A stretch of 45,474 nt of DNA from an uncultured Odoribacter sp. (GCA_944321145.1 CALUKF010000022.1:1-45474), one strand, 5' to 3'. Positions 17,434 through 25,308 are shown, counted from the stretch's first letter. Program-made: numbers and translations. The notes: a model not told the origin generated them from the sequence alone.

Positions 17434-18306
17434 TTATCCGATGGTATGATTGGTGATTAACTCTTTCATCATGGCATCGATGGCTTCGTCGCTGGCATCC
17501 AATACTTTGGCTTCCTTGGCTTGGAACACGACGCTTTCGATGTTCTTCACCTTGGTCGGCGAGCCGTTCAAGCCCAGTTCCTGAGGATCACAAGTGATGT
17601 CGTTCACGCTCCACTCTGTGATTTTCAAGTAAGGACGTTCGTTCAGAAGGTTCATGTAATCCTCATTGGCATCCTGCAACTCCTGAGTAGCCCTGGCATA
17701 TTTGTATTTCATGACATAGCGGGCATTCCGCGGACGGCAGGGGGCTGCGGAACCATTGACCGTCACTACACAAGGCATCGGGCTTTCCACCACTTCGATG
17801 CCTCTTTCCAGGCGGCGTTTGATGACAATTTTATCTTCCGTGCATTCCAATATTTCTTCGGCATACGTCACTTGCGGCAAGCCCAATTTCTCTGCCACCT
17901 GGGGTCCTACTTGCGCTGTATCTCCGTCGATAGCCTGGCGTCCGCAAATCAGCAAGTCGGTTTGCAAGTTGCGCAGGGCGCATGCCAGCGCATAAGAAGT
18001 AGCCAGCGTATCCGAGCCTGCAAAAGCGCGGTCGGACAATAAATAACCGCCGTCAGCGCCGCGGTACATGGCTTCGCGGATGATTTCGGCTGCACGTCCG
18101 GGACCCATGGTCAGGATATGCACCGTGCTCCCCTCGAATTTATCTTTCAATCTCAACGCCTGTTCCAATGCGTTCAAATCTTCCGGGTTAAAGATTGCGG
18201 GCAAAGCAGCCCTGTTTACCGTTCCATCAGCCTTCATAGCATCCTTCCCTACATTTCTCGTGTCGGGAACCTGCTTGGCGAGAACAACAATTTTCAGTCC
18301 TTTCAT
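17434..18306 (-). CDS. etfB: electron transfer flavoprotein beta subunit
   Basis: A 290-residue ETF beta subunit, first gene of the operon. Typical motifs: KIVVLAKQVPDT at the N-terminus, NPEDLNALEQALRLKD, TMGPGRAAEIIREAMYRGAD, the nucleotide-binding signature LLICGRQAIDGDTAQVGP, and VESPMPCVVTVNGSAAPCRP. It pairs with EtfA. In anaerobes this Etf/acyl-CoA dehydrogenase set can carry out electron bifurcation during butyrate formation; that role here is an inference. A -7-like box lies 48-55 bp upstream (18354-18361, minus). Confidence 0.95.
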   Translation of the reverse strand: MKGLKIVVLAKQVPDTRNVGKDAMKADGTVNRAALPAIFNPEDLNALEQALRLKDKFEGSTVHILTMGPGRAAEIIREAMYRGADGGYLLSDRAFAGSDTLATSYALACALRNLQTDLLICGRQAIDGDTAQVGPQVAEKLGLPQVTYAEEILECTEDKIVIKRRLERGIEVVESPMPCVVTVNGSAAPCRPRNARYVMKYKYARATQELQDANEDYMNLLNERPYLKITEWSVNDITCDPQELGLNGSPTKVKNIESVVFQAKEAKVLDASDEAIDAMMKELITNHTIG

Positions 18307-18353
18307 ATACTATTCATTAAATTGTTATAGACAACACTCTATTTTTAAAGGGG

Positions 18354-18361
18354 TAAAGATA
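18354..18361 (-). promoter_or_regulatory. possible -7 box for etfB operon
   Basis: On the minus strand this reads TATCTTTA, one mismatch to TAnnTTTG, with a suitable leader of about 40 nt to the etfB ATG. No convincing -33 TTG at the right distance. Confidence 0.4.
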
Positions 18362-18484
18362 CGACAATCTTTCAGAAAAAGCGGCTTTTTGACATTTATT
18401 TTATGTATTCTCTTTGAGTGTTAAAATGGCAATTGTAAGATAATGAGAGAAATATGCTTCAAAAAAACTTGCATTCATTGTTAC

Positions 18485-18518
18485 AATAAAAACGGGGCGA
18501 CCGCTGCCGGTCGCCCCC
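18485..18518 (-). terminator. terminator after DUF6266-like gene 1
   Basis: GGGGCGACC (18494-18502) pairs with GGTCGCCCC (18509-18517) around GCTGCC; on the minus strand a T-run follows (GTTTTTATT). It ends the gene whose stop is at 18528. Confidence 0.85.
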
Positions 18519-18527
18519 ATCCTTGTT

Positions 18528-19166
18528 TTACTCTATCGTTAAATAGAGCGTCTTCGAAGCCTTCTTCCCGTCCTGCGTGGTTACAATCACAAAGACCTCC
18601 AGAGCCTCCATGTTCCACGACGCGGGAATAGTCATCATGGCACTATCCAACCCGCTGCGCTCTCCCAACTGTTCCATCTTCGCTTTCAACTTCTCCGTTT
18701 CCAGCACTACGGCGTAGAACAGGTCGTTGCTTGCGCTGTGAGCCACATACCCTTCTTCCTCCGTAAAAGAGAACATCAAGCTGTGCGAATCGGCATCCGC
18801 CGTCACGCTTGCCGTTTCCGGAAGCGCGCGGCATCCCTTTGAAAGCACCAGCTTTGAATAGTTAATGGTCACCGACAAATCATCATCGGCACTTGCCACT
18901 CCCTTGTTCAATGAAAGAAAATAATCCTCCCGTGACATCACCCTTGGATACGAAGGATACCCGACCTTCAACACGGCGGACAACGTATAAGCCCATTCTT
19001 GCATCTTCGGGAATACGGTTCGTTGTTTTTGTTGGAGCAACGTCCTTGGATTTTTTACTTTCGTTACTTTCTTTCTTACGATAGTCTGCCCCCTGGATAC
19101 GCAGGTCGTTAAATTGCCAAAAGATTTCCGCATTTCAGTAAATGCTGCTGAATCAACAATTGCCAT
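18528..19166 (-). CDS. DUF6266-like protein 1
   Basis: A 212-residue protein of unknown function. The N-terminus is basic and lacks a signal peptide (MRKSFGNLTTCVSRGQTIVR, then KNPRTLLQQKQR). A helical middle contains SREDYFLSLNKGVA, and the C-terminal beta-sandwich-like half ends in MEALEVFVIVTTQDGKKAS. The layout matches DUF6266 proteins, which often occur as several diverged copies in Bacteroidetes. The next gene upstream (19283-19915) has the same layout and a similar end (HLFVFFCSADGKAVSRSKY), so the two are probably old tandem paralogues. A terminator follows directly. Confidence 0.6.
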   Translation of the reverse strand: MAIVDSAAFTEMRKSFGNLTTCVSRGQTIVRKKVTKVKNPRTLLQQKQRTVFPKMQEWAYTLSAVLKVGYPSYPRVMSREDYFLSLNKGVASADDDLSVTINYSKLVLSKGCRALPETASVTADADSHSLMFSFTEEEGYVAHSASNDLFYAVVLETEKLKAKMEQLGERSGLDSAMMTIPASWNMEALEVFVIVTTQDGKKASKTLYLTIE

Positions 19167-19282
19167 AATAATTCATTTTAAGATTAAACACTAAAATTAA
19201 TTCACTCTCGCCAATCCCTAAGACTGGACTTCCTTTAGACCACATAGGTCTTTCTTTTTCTAACAACATCTTTTTAGATTTT

Positions 19283-19915
19283 TTAGTATAAAACAAAATA
19301 CTTGCTCCTACTTACTGCTTTCCCGTCCGCCGAGCAAAAGAAAACGAACAGGTGCTTATATTCTTCCAGCTCTGTCGGCAATCGAATCAGGGCGCGGCAG
19401 TGCTTCCGCTGCCACTCGCCGATGTCCGGAACCTTCACCACAAAACTCCTTTCATCCTTCATCAGCGCGACTGCCAGCCGGTCACTGCCGTCGCAAGGCG
19501 GGAAGACGCTTTCATTCTTCCACGTCAATTCCCATCCCTCCTCCGCCGGCGCAAGCCGCAGTTCGTCCGGCAATGCCAATTCTCCCACGGTCAACGCCAC
19601 TTTTTCAAAATCCCCCACCATGCCCTTTTTCGTAAAACATTTCTGGTTCTCTCGCACAAACCAATTATATCCTGTCAAGCCGCTCCCCTGTGCCGCTGCC
19701 TGCCAAACGGGGAGCAACCCGCCGTCCTTCACCGCCCGGTACAACGCTGCCACTCCCGCAATCCGCTCCTGCTGCTCCAGCACCGCCTCGCACCTCGTCA
19801 CCTTCTCCCGTTTCGGCATCCTCCGCACATACGTCTTCCCATTATACCGGTAAACAATCATCCCACCGACCCTACCGCTAAAATCATTCAAGTTTCCAAT
19901 GTCAATTTTTCCCAT
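19283..19915 (-). CDS. DUF6266-like protein 2
   Basis: A 210-residue protein. It opens with MGKIDIGNLNDFSGRVGGMI and VYRYNGKTYVRRMPKREKV, which fits the DUF6266 start (a Gly-rich turn, then a basic strand and arginine-rich stretch). A helical segment follows (QERIAGVAALYRAV, TGYNWFVRENQKCF), then strands ending in YKHLFVFFCSADGKAVS. No signal peptide or membrane segment. It lies 116 bp upstream of its paralogue and 283 bp downstream of the dnaE-like gene, behind that gene's terminator, so it is probably transcribed separately. Molecular role unknown; family assignment is by recall only. Confidence 0.6.
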   Translation of the reverse strand: MGKIDIGNLNDFSGRVGGMIVYRYNGKTYVRRMPKREKVTRCEAVLEQQERIAGVAALYRAVKDGGLLPVWQAAAQGSGLTGYNWFVRENQKCFTKKGMVGDFEKVALTVGELALPDELRLAPAEEGWELTWKNESVFPPCDGSDRLAVALMKDERSFVVKVPDIGEWQRKHCRALIRLPTELEEYKHLFVFFCSADGKAVSRSKYFVLY

Positions 19916-20140
19916 AATTGTCTTTTTTATCAGTTAATCGCCCAAAATTCCCCCTTCAAATCGCTTATATGTATAAATTGAAATGTCGAATGACTTCAAA
20001 AAAACATCGGTTTTTGATGTTGATTTCCAGATGGTTAGAAAGTTTAACTTTTGAGAACACTTTGAAATCGCCAAAAAGACGTCATTTTTTGCCCCAAATA
20101 GCTTCGGGCAGAAAAGTTCTACATTTCCTTTCCCGTAGAC

Positions 20141-20171
20141 AAAAAAAATCGCCCGGACAACTGTCCGGACG
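20141..20171 (-). terminator. terminator of the dnaE-like gene
   Basis: CCGGACA-AC-TGTCCGG (20153-20168); on the minus strand it is followed by a run of eight T (20141-20148). It lies about 30 bp after the dnaE-like stop. Confidence 0.85.
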
Positions 20172-20198
20172 ACATGCGGCAAGCAGTGGTTTGCCAGT

Positions 20199-22700
20199 TT
20201 AAAGTGTGCGGTCTTTCGCTCGGGCATAATGCGCTTTGGCAGCTCTGAATTCCAAAGGATAATGCGCTTTCAAGTAAGCCATGCGGTAAGAATTCAAGAC
20301 AAAAGCGACGGCATGCGAACGCATGAATAGCCAAACGCCGTAATTGCTCAGCACCCTCCAGATTTTCTGTATAGTTGCATCTACGTCTTTCCCATGGGCT
20401 TTACACCCTTCTACAAAATCAGCATTGCTTCTGCATCCTTCCGAAAACTTCCTTTCCCACTCTTCCAGGTTGTCGCCCTTCCGCCTGCCCTCTTTCAACG
20501 CCTCCAATGCCATTTCCGGAGAAAAACCGGCAATCTCCCGGAAAAGCCTCAAGGCTTGATTATCATAAACAGGGATTCCATAAGTGCTCCCAAAAATGGG
20601 GGCAAGCATGGGATGGAGATAATCGAAACGTTCTTCGCCGCGCTTGCGCTTGACATACTTGGGAATCCATTTCATCGCCCCCGGTATGTGGAGGCAATAA
20701 AGCGCGACAAGATCTTCAAAGCAAACCGGTTGCAAAGCCCTTAAATGCCGTTTCATGTCTAAAGGCTGAAATGGATAGATTCCTATTGTCCGTCCTTGTG
20801 CAAAAAGTTCAAACGTGGCTTGGTCATCGAGCGGAATCTCTTCCAAATCGATGCAGATTCCATGCTTCTTTCGGACATTCTCCAAGCACATCCTGATGAT
20901 AGAAAGCGGTTTCAACCCGCAAATCATCATTTTGAACAAATTCAGGTATTCTATCGCCTCTTTGTCATATTGAGCCGTAAACGAATCCTCCTCATTGGGT
21001 TGTGGTGGAGCAAACGGATCCTTCTCTTGCGGCATTAGCGGAACACTTTCGATTAGCGGCTTATTGTCGAGCAAAAGCAAATAAGGATGTTCATGCGTCG
21101 CTCTCACGCACCCCTCAATCATTTCAGCCACATCAAATATTCTGGCAAGTCCAGACTTGGCAGAACGCCGCAAAGCCTCCAATTCTGGATTCTCCCTGTA
21201 AGTCTGTTTAAAACTCATTCCCGGCTTGTCCGGTATCATCCGGGCAACCTTTAGTGTTTCCGGAAGGGGATAATGAAGTACCCGGGCGACATCCTTAAAA
21301 GCGGCAACAGGAGTCATTCCGACGAAATCAGCCACATAAGCCGCTCTTTCTTTTCCCAATCGCTTGATTAAATATTCCATCACCTGTTTTTGCCCGTCCA
21401 GGTCAAAATCCAGGATAATTTCACTGATGTTTTCCGAAGAATGCCCCGTCATATAACGTTCAATCAAACCGAACTTTATCGGATCGACAGCCGTAATCCC
21501 AAGGCAATAAAGCACCAGGCTGCTGGGTGCCGTGCCCCGTCCTGCACCAACGCAACACCCCATCTCACGGGCGGCTTGCACAATTTCGCGTACCAAAAGG
21601 ATATAATCAACTTGACGTGGAGCCCGAGCGATATCGTTCAGTTCTTCCTGCAGCCGTTGCTGGATTGCGGGCAGAGGGTTGTCGCCGTAATATTTTCGCA
21701 TACCCTCTCTTGCCAGTTGTTCCAACTGCACCTCGCCATTCGCATATGAAACAGGCATGTGGGACAAGGCATCTCCATCCGTTAATTCATATTCCTCCAC
21801 CTTGGCGGCAATCTCCGTTGTCGTTTCAATGGCTTCCGGAATATCGCTGAAAAGTGCCCGCATCTCGGCATCCGTCTTCAGCCATTCTTGCTGCGTATAA
21901 CGCATGCGGTTAGGATCGTCTATGTCTCTCCGTGTATTGAGGCAAATCAGCACGTCCTGCGCTTCGGCATCCTCTTCATTCAAGAAATGGACATCATTTG
22001 TAGCCACCACCCGAATACCCAATTTCTGCCCGATGCGTAAAATTTCTGTATTGCACTTGACTTGATTGTCATACACTTCCGCCCGTTCCTTCGCGGCTGC
22101 GGCAGGATGCCGCTCCACTTCAAGGTAGTAATCCTCCCCAAAAACCTCTTTATACCACCGGGCGGCAGCCTCCGCCCCTTCCAAATCATCCGCCATGATT
22201 TTTTGGCAAATCTCTCCACCCAAACATCCGGACAGGACAATCAGCCCCTCCCGGTACTTTTCCAAAAGCCCCTTGTCCACCCGGGGACGATAATAATACC
22301 CCTCCACATACGCAATGAACGACAACTTCATCAGATTTTGGTACCCCTGCCGGTTTTTGGCGAGAAGAATTAAATGTTCGCCGCCCCGGTCAATCGGCAA
22401 CTCCTTGTCATGCCGCGTTCTTCGTGCCACATACGCCTCCATCCCCAAAATAGGCTTAATGCCCTTCCGCCGGCATTCCTTATAAAAGGGCACAATCCCG
22501 AACAAATTGCCGTGGTCTGTCAGCGCAATGGCTTCCATCCCGTCAGCAATGGCTTTGTCGATAGCCAAATTCATGCTTGTCGTAACATTCTGAATCGAAT
22601 AGCCGGAATGGACATGCAAATGGGTAAAAGGCTTTTTATTTTTCATTGTATCCGTCTCTTCAAATTGTTTTTTATCCACAGTCTCTTGGTTCATAGTCAT
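20199..22700 (-). CDS. DnaE (DNA polymerase III alpha) paralogue, apparently catalytically dead and C-terminally short
   Basis: About 833 residues from ATG 22700; ATG 22646 is also possible. A reading from 22814 would start inside the upstream gene and cross its terminator. Numbering is from ATG 22700. The PHP domain looks intact (THLHVHSGYS 26-35, ALTDHGN 59-65, ATNDVHFL 233-240). Palm and fingers follow DnaE order (GAGRGTAPSS 385-394, VPVYDNQAL-like, YLKAHYP), but the aspartate motif expected as PDIDIDF reads SEIILDF (426-432) and KMDFLGL reads KMMICGL (590-596). The three residues equivalent to E. coli D401, D403 and D555 become Glu, Ile and Met. The protein stops after the fingers, without the beta-binding, OB-fold and tau-binding parts of a ~1200-residue DnaE. 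Polymerase activity is therefore unlikely; PHP nuclease or DNA-binding activity is possible. Confidence 0.85.
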   Translation of the reverse strand: MTMNQETVDKKQFEETDTMKNKKPFTHLHVHSGYSIQNVTTSMNLAIDKAIADGMEAIALTDHGNLFGIVPFYKECRRKGIKPILGMEAYVARRTRHDKELPIDRGGEHLILLAKNRQGYQNLMKLSFIAYVEGYYYRPRVDKGLLEKYREGLIVLSGCLGGEICQKIMADDLEGAEAAARWYKEVFGEDYYLEVERHPAAAAKERAEVYDNQVKCNTEILRIGQKLGIRVVATNDVHFLNEEDAEAQDVLICLNTRRDIDDPNRMRYTQQEWLKTDAEMRALFSDIPEAIETTTEIAAKVEEYELTDGDALSHMPVSYANGEVQLEQLAREGMRKYYGDNPLPAIQQRLQEELNDIARAPRQVDYILLVREIVQAAREMGCCVGAGRGTAPSSLVLYCLGITAVDPIKFGLIERYMTGHSSENISEIILDFDLDGQKQVMEYLIKRLGKERAAYVADFVGMTPVAAFKDVARVLHYPLPETLKVARMIPDKPGMSFKQTYRENPELEALRRSAKSGLARIFDVAEMIEGCVRATHEHPYLLLLDNKPLIESVPLMPQEKDPFAPPQPNEEDSFTAQYDKEAIEYLNLFKMMICGLKPLSIIRMCLENVRKKHGICIDLEEIPLDDQATFELFAQGRTIGIYPFQPLDMKRHLRALQPVCFEDLVALYCLHIPGAMKWIPKYVKRKRGEERFDYLHPMLAPIFGSTYGIPVYDNQALRLFREIAGFSPEMALEALKEGRRKGDNLEEWERKFSEGCRSNADFVEGCKAHGKDVDATIQKIWRVLSNYGVWLFMRSHAVAFVLNSYRMAYLKAHYPLEFRAAKAHYARAKDRTL

Positions 22701-22725
22701 CAAATTAGATCTGTTAATTAAAAAG

Positions 22726-22751
22726 AAGGCAGCTCCTGAAGGAGCTGTCTT
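22726..22751 (-). terminator. hairpin/terminator after UDG-like gene
   Basis: AAGGCAGCTCC-TGAA-GGAGCTGTCTT (11 pairs, one G-U) lies 3 bp past the UDG-like stop. On the minus strand T-rich DNA follows. It separates this gene from the dnaE-like start at 22700, although partial read-through is plausible. Confidence 0.75.
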
Positions 22752-22753
22752 TA

Positions 22754-23470
22754 TCAAAGTGCCTCGCAAAGGCTGGTAATCAATTCCGGTGTCGGGCGCT
22801 TGTCCGCGCTGCAATATTGGAAATGGTTGGTGAAAAGCACCGACGTGCCCAGCAGGGCGGTCTGCATCAGGACAGGATAATTCACCCGGTCGGGATGCTC
22901 AATCAGCCCCGTGATGCGGCAAAGGTCGCCGCAAGGATAAGTGCCTGCCAATTCCAGCCGGTACCCCATCCAAATGTTCTCATTTCCAGAAGCATTCTTT
23001 CCCCAGAAATCCCACGACCCCTTGTTCTTCACCAAAATCAGCCGGGGGCGCACCACCTGCTCGATAAACAACTGGTTCAGGGCAATGTTCTCGGCAACAA
23101 AACTGATGCCCTGTCCCGTCTTGTAAAAATCATAGAGCACCTTCTGCTCCGTCTCGCGGTAATTCAGCAAATCCAGGTAAGCCACCTCCCGTTTCCACCT
23201 TTCGGGGAAAAGGGCATCAATCTCGGCATAATACCGGTCGTGGTAATTGGTGATTGCATCCTGGTAATCAAACGGGCGCACATACTCTCCGCAAGCCGGC
23301 TCTCCCTGCCGGAAAGACGGATTGATGCCCACCACAAGAATCGGATAATTCCGCTCAATCCGTGAATAGCAAAAGCCCCGCGCCAGAATATCATTCAACT
23401 TTTTCGCTCCCAACGCCCCCTCATACTTTTTCCAAAGGTTAAGCAACCGTTGTTCTAATAATATACTCAT
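22754..23470 (-). CDS. uracil-DNA glycosylase superfamily-like protein
   Basis: A 238-residue soluble protein. The strongest clue is ILVVGINPSFRQGE (44-57), resembling motif A of uracil/mismatch DNA glycosylases (strand, then G-x-N-P). VAYLDLLNYRETEQ, PRLILVKNKGSWDFWG and a C-terminal SVLFTNHFQYC follow, where the glycosylase fold places its second DNA-facing loop. The usual HPS motif is not clear, so activity is uncertain. It starts 20 bp after the membrane-anchored protein gene and is followed by a hairpin and then the dnaE-like gene. The neighbourhood would suit a DNA-processing role. It could instead be an uncharacterised member of the same fold. Confidence 0.5.
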   Translation of the reverse strand: MSILLEQRLLNLWKKYEGALGAKKLNDILARGFCYSRIERNYPILVVGINPSFRQGEPACGEYVRPFDYQDAITNYHDRYYAEIDALFPERWKREVAYLDLLNYRETEQKVLYDFYKTGQGISFVAENIALNQLFIEQVVRPRLILVKNKGSWDFWGKNASGNENIWMGYRLELAGTYPCGDLCRITGLIEHPDRVNYPVLMQTALLGTSVLFTNHFQYCSADKRPTPELITSLCEAL

Positions 23471-23490
23471 AGTTCTTATATTTTAAATGA

Positions 23491-24258
23491 TTAACTTTCC
23501 ATAATCAAAAGGATTGCCGTGCTAAGAATAACCAAGGTGCCCGAAATAATAGGCACTCTGTATTTGCCCCAGAAAACTTTACGCTTATATTTAGAAAGCA
23601 CATCTTGATAATAACTCAAATCTTGGATTCCCATTAGGTCAAGGCGACGTATGCCTTGACGGTACCTGTTGGCAATAGCACTGAGATACAAATGATCGGC
23701 ATCATTATTGTTTGAGTAGTCATAAGACAACATCAGTGTCTCCCATCGGGTAAGCAATTTGATCACCCCTTCCGGATTATCCGGCAACTCGATATTCAGC
23801 ACATCCCCCATAAATCCATTCCCCGCAGGTGTGGAAGGTGAAGCTGTGTAATTTGTCCCGGTTGCCGCCTGCCTTTGTGCAGGAGGTTCTGTCGGTTCAA
23901 ATGCAGGCTCGAATTCCGGGTCAAATCCGGCATCAAAGCCCGGTTCCTGTGCCGCCGCATTCTCCACCGGCGGGGTGAATGCAGGATAGACCATCCCCGT
24001 CAAGGAATGGGATTCCTCTGCATCTTGGGCATTCGCCCGTTTCTGCTGCTCCCTCTCCAAAGCCATCTGGTTCTTGTGCCGCAACTTCTCCAGCTTCACC
24101 TCATTCTTATACCGTAGCTTCTCCAGCCTTTCCTTGCCCTCCTGGCGATGGCTCACCCGCACCGGGGCAGCATGCTTGTTCCCAAAAAGGACATTGGACA
24201 CAAAACGTCCCGTGTCCCTTCCCAATTGCCGTTTAAATGAATCTCCGAATTTTCCCAT
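23491..24258 (-). CDS. hypothetical protein with coiled coil and C-terminal membrane anchor
   Basis: A 255-residue protein that I do not recognise beyond a Bacteroidetes-type opening (MGKFGDSFKRQLGRDTGRFV, SNVLFGNKH). Residues about 38-75 are strongly charged coiled coil with a repeat-like pattern (LEKLRYKNEVKLEKLRHKNQ). Residues about 90-145 are low-complexity, Pro/Ala/Glu/Phe-rich (FDAGFDPEFEPAFEPTEPPA). A helical region follows (about 150-225), and one membrane segment closes the protein (about 235-253, ending STAILLIMES). There is no signal peptide, so it is probably tail-anchored with its body in the cytoplasm. It starts 2 bp after the small coiled-coil gene and ends 20 bp before the UDG-like gene: a tight operon. 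Confidence 0.7.
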   Translation of the reverse strand: MGKFGDSFKRQLGRDTGRFVSNVLFGNKHAAPVRVSHRQEGKERLEKLRYKNEVKLEKLRHKNQMALEREQQKRANAQDAEESHSLTGMVYPAFTPPVENAAAQEPGFDAGFDPEFEPAFEPTEPPAQRQAATGTNYTASPSTPAGNGFMGDVLNIELPDNPEGVIKLLTRWETLMLSYDYSNNNDADHLYLSAIANRYRQGIRRLDLMGIQDLSYYQDVLSKYKRKVFWGKYRVPIISGTLVILSTAILLIMES

Positions 24259-24260
24259 GG

Positions 24261-24557
24261 CTATCTTTTTCTTGGATAATACTCTTCTTTGGTCTTTTTA
24301 GCCCTTTCAAGCCATTCTTTTGCTCTTGCCAAATCCTGTTGGCACATTCGTATGTGTTCCTTCTTTTGATTAATCAACTTGCGGCAGCCCTCTTTTCCAT
24401 TACCTGACTGCTTGTATTCAAGTTGATGTCGTTTGAGCCATTCTTTCTCTTTTTCAAGATTCCGTTTGCACCAATCATAATATGCCTTCTTCTTTCTAAT
24501 TTCCTCATCCAATTCCTCTTTGGATGGCGGACCAAAAATTTTAGACCAAAAACCCAT
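24261..24557 (-). CDS. small basic coiled-coil protein
   Basis: A 98-residue protein made almost entirely of charged helix (KKAYYDWCKRNLEKEKEWLK, QQDLARAKEWLERAKKTKEE) with a short hydrophobic start (MGFWSKIFGPPSKEEL). Repeated WCKR/WLKR/WLER units suggest a helical repeat or coiled coil. It is the first gene of a minus-strand operon with the membrane-anchored coiled-coil protein (2 bp gap), so the two may interact. No known family is recognised. No clear promoter box was found just upstream; a TACATTTG box on the minus strand lies far upstream at 24931-24938. Confidence 0.65.
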   Translation of the reverse strand: MGFWSKIFGPPSKEELDEEIRKKKAYYDWCKRNLEKEKEWLKRHQLEYKQSGNGKEGCRKLINQKKEHIRMCQQDLARAKEWLERAKKTKEEYYPRKR

Positions 24558-24640
24558 GATTCTAAAAAGTTGTCACCCCAAACCTCCGAAACAGGCGACT
24601 TCTAAAAACGACAAAAGCGTGGAGATTGCCTTCGCTTTAT

Positions 24641-24783
24641 CATTCTTGAGGGTCTGGACTCCCTATACTTCAGATAAAACGACACCCCACGCAACTCTCC
24701 GCACAACAGAACGTTATACGAATATGCATGAGCGTTTGTATCACTTCCCCTGAAGTATTGAAATTGTCCAGATTTCAAGAATG
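24641..24783. repeat. imperfect inverted repeat, 33-34 nt arms
   Basis: The left arm (24641-24673) and right arm (24750-24783) share three complementary blocks: CTGAAGTAT, GTCCAGA and TCAAGAATG (25 exact pairs), separated by diverged spacers. The stretch 24558-25308 has no supportable gene. It holds this repeat, a plus-strand hairpin/T-run, a second long inverted repeat with a G-run array, and the recQ terminator. Confidence 0.6.
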
Positions 24784-24883
24784 GGACAAGCAGAAACGCT
24801 TTCATTTGCCAATAAGTTGAATGCCCTTTCTACAGACTCTTCTGTACGGACACTCCAAAGGTATGAAAAATTATCTTTAATAC

Positions 24884-24906
24884 AACGCCCATGCGGGGTG
24901 TTTTTT
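24884..24906 (+). terminator. orphan plus-strand terminator-like hairpin
   Basis: AACGCCC (24884-24890) pairs with GGGTGTT (24896-24902), with one G-U, around a 5-nt loop, and runs into six T (24901-24906). No plus-strand gene precedes it, so a small RNA end or a chance match are both possible. Confidence 0.45.
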
Positions 24907-24980
24907 CGCCAGCCTGTTTATTTATAAATACAAATGTATAGATTACCCTTCGCCTGCCTTGCGGCAAGCCAACGGATGCG

Positions 24981-25126
24981 CCCCACTTGCTCCAGGGTTA
25001 CTCCCTGCTTCCCCCATGCCAATCCTAAACCAGCCCTATGGCTCCCCTATCGCACCTTAGGGGAAGCATAGGGGAGGCTTAGGGGAACCTTAGGGGAGGT
25101 GGGGAGTAACCCTGGAGCAGGTGGGG
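24981..25126. repeat. 25-bp inverted repeat flanking an 11-nt G4-run tandem array
   Basis: The left arm 24981-25005 (CCCCACTTGCTCCAGGGTTA and CTCCC) is complementary to the right arm 25102-25126 at 24 of 25 positions, and the odd one is a G-U pair. Between them, GGGG occurs at 25060, 25071, 25082 and 25093, exactly 11 nt apart (unit GGGGANNNNTA), with a fifth at 25101. An inner stem CTCCCCTAT/ATAGGGGAG (25042-25050 and 25068-25076) competes with the G-runs. This could extrude as a cruciform or form a G-quadruplex. Confidence 0.75.
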
Positions 25127-25231
25127 TGTTGCGGGGGAGCGGGAGGTGGGGCGGGGCAGGGCTTGGCGTGTGGAATGGCAGTCGGGGGGACGGAGGTTGG
25201 CGTTGCCGCGTTGGCTGCTATCAGGGGAAAT

Positions 25232-25262
25232 GAAAAAGAAGCGGGCTGGAGGCAGCCCGCTT
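25232..25262 (-). terminator. recQ terminator
   Basis: AGCGGGCTG-GAGG-CAGCCCGCT (25240-25261), nine perfect pairs; on the minus strand CTTCTTTTTC follows. It lies about 48 bp past the recQ stop. Confidence 0.88.
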
Positions 25263-25308
25263 TCGCATGTGTAATAGTACGTGTATATAAATGTTGGAAT
25301 AAAGAATT

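Noticed and set aside
22701-22814. Longer start for the dnaE-like gene
   Set aside because: The extra 38 codons overlap the UDG-like gene and its terminator hairpin, and the family start lies close to the THLHVHS motif.
24602-24805. 67-codon minus-strand frame in the intergenic region
   Set aside because: It spans both arms of an inverted repeat and has no coding-like pattern beyond the open frame.
24981-25126. CRISPR array
   Set aside because: The repeat period is 11 nt with no spacers and no cas genes nearby; it is a tandem array within an inverted repeat.
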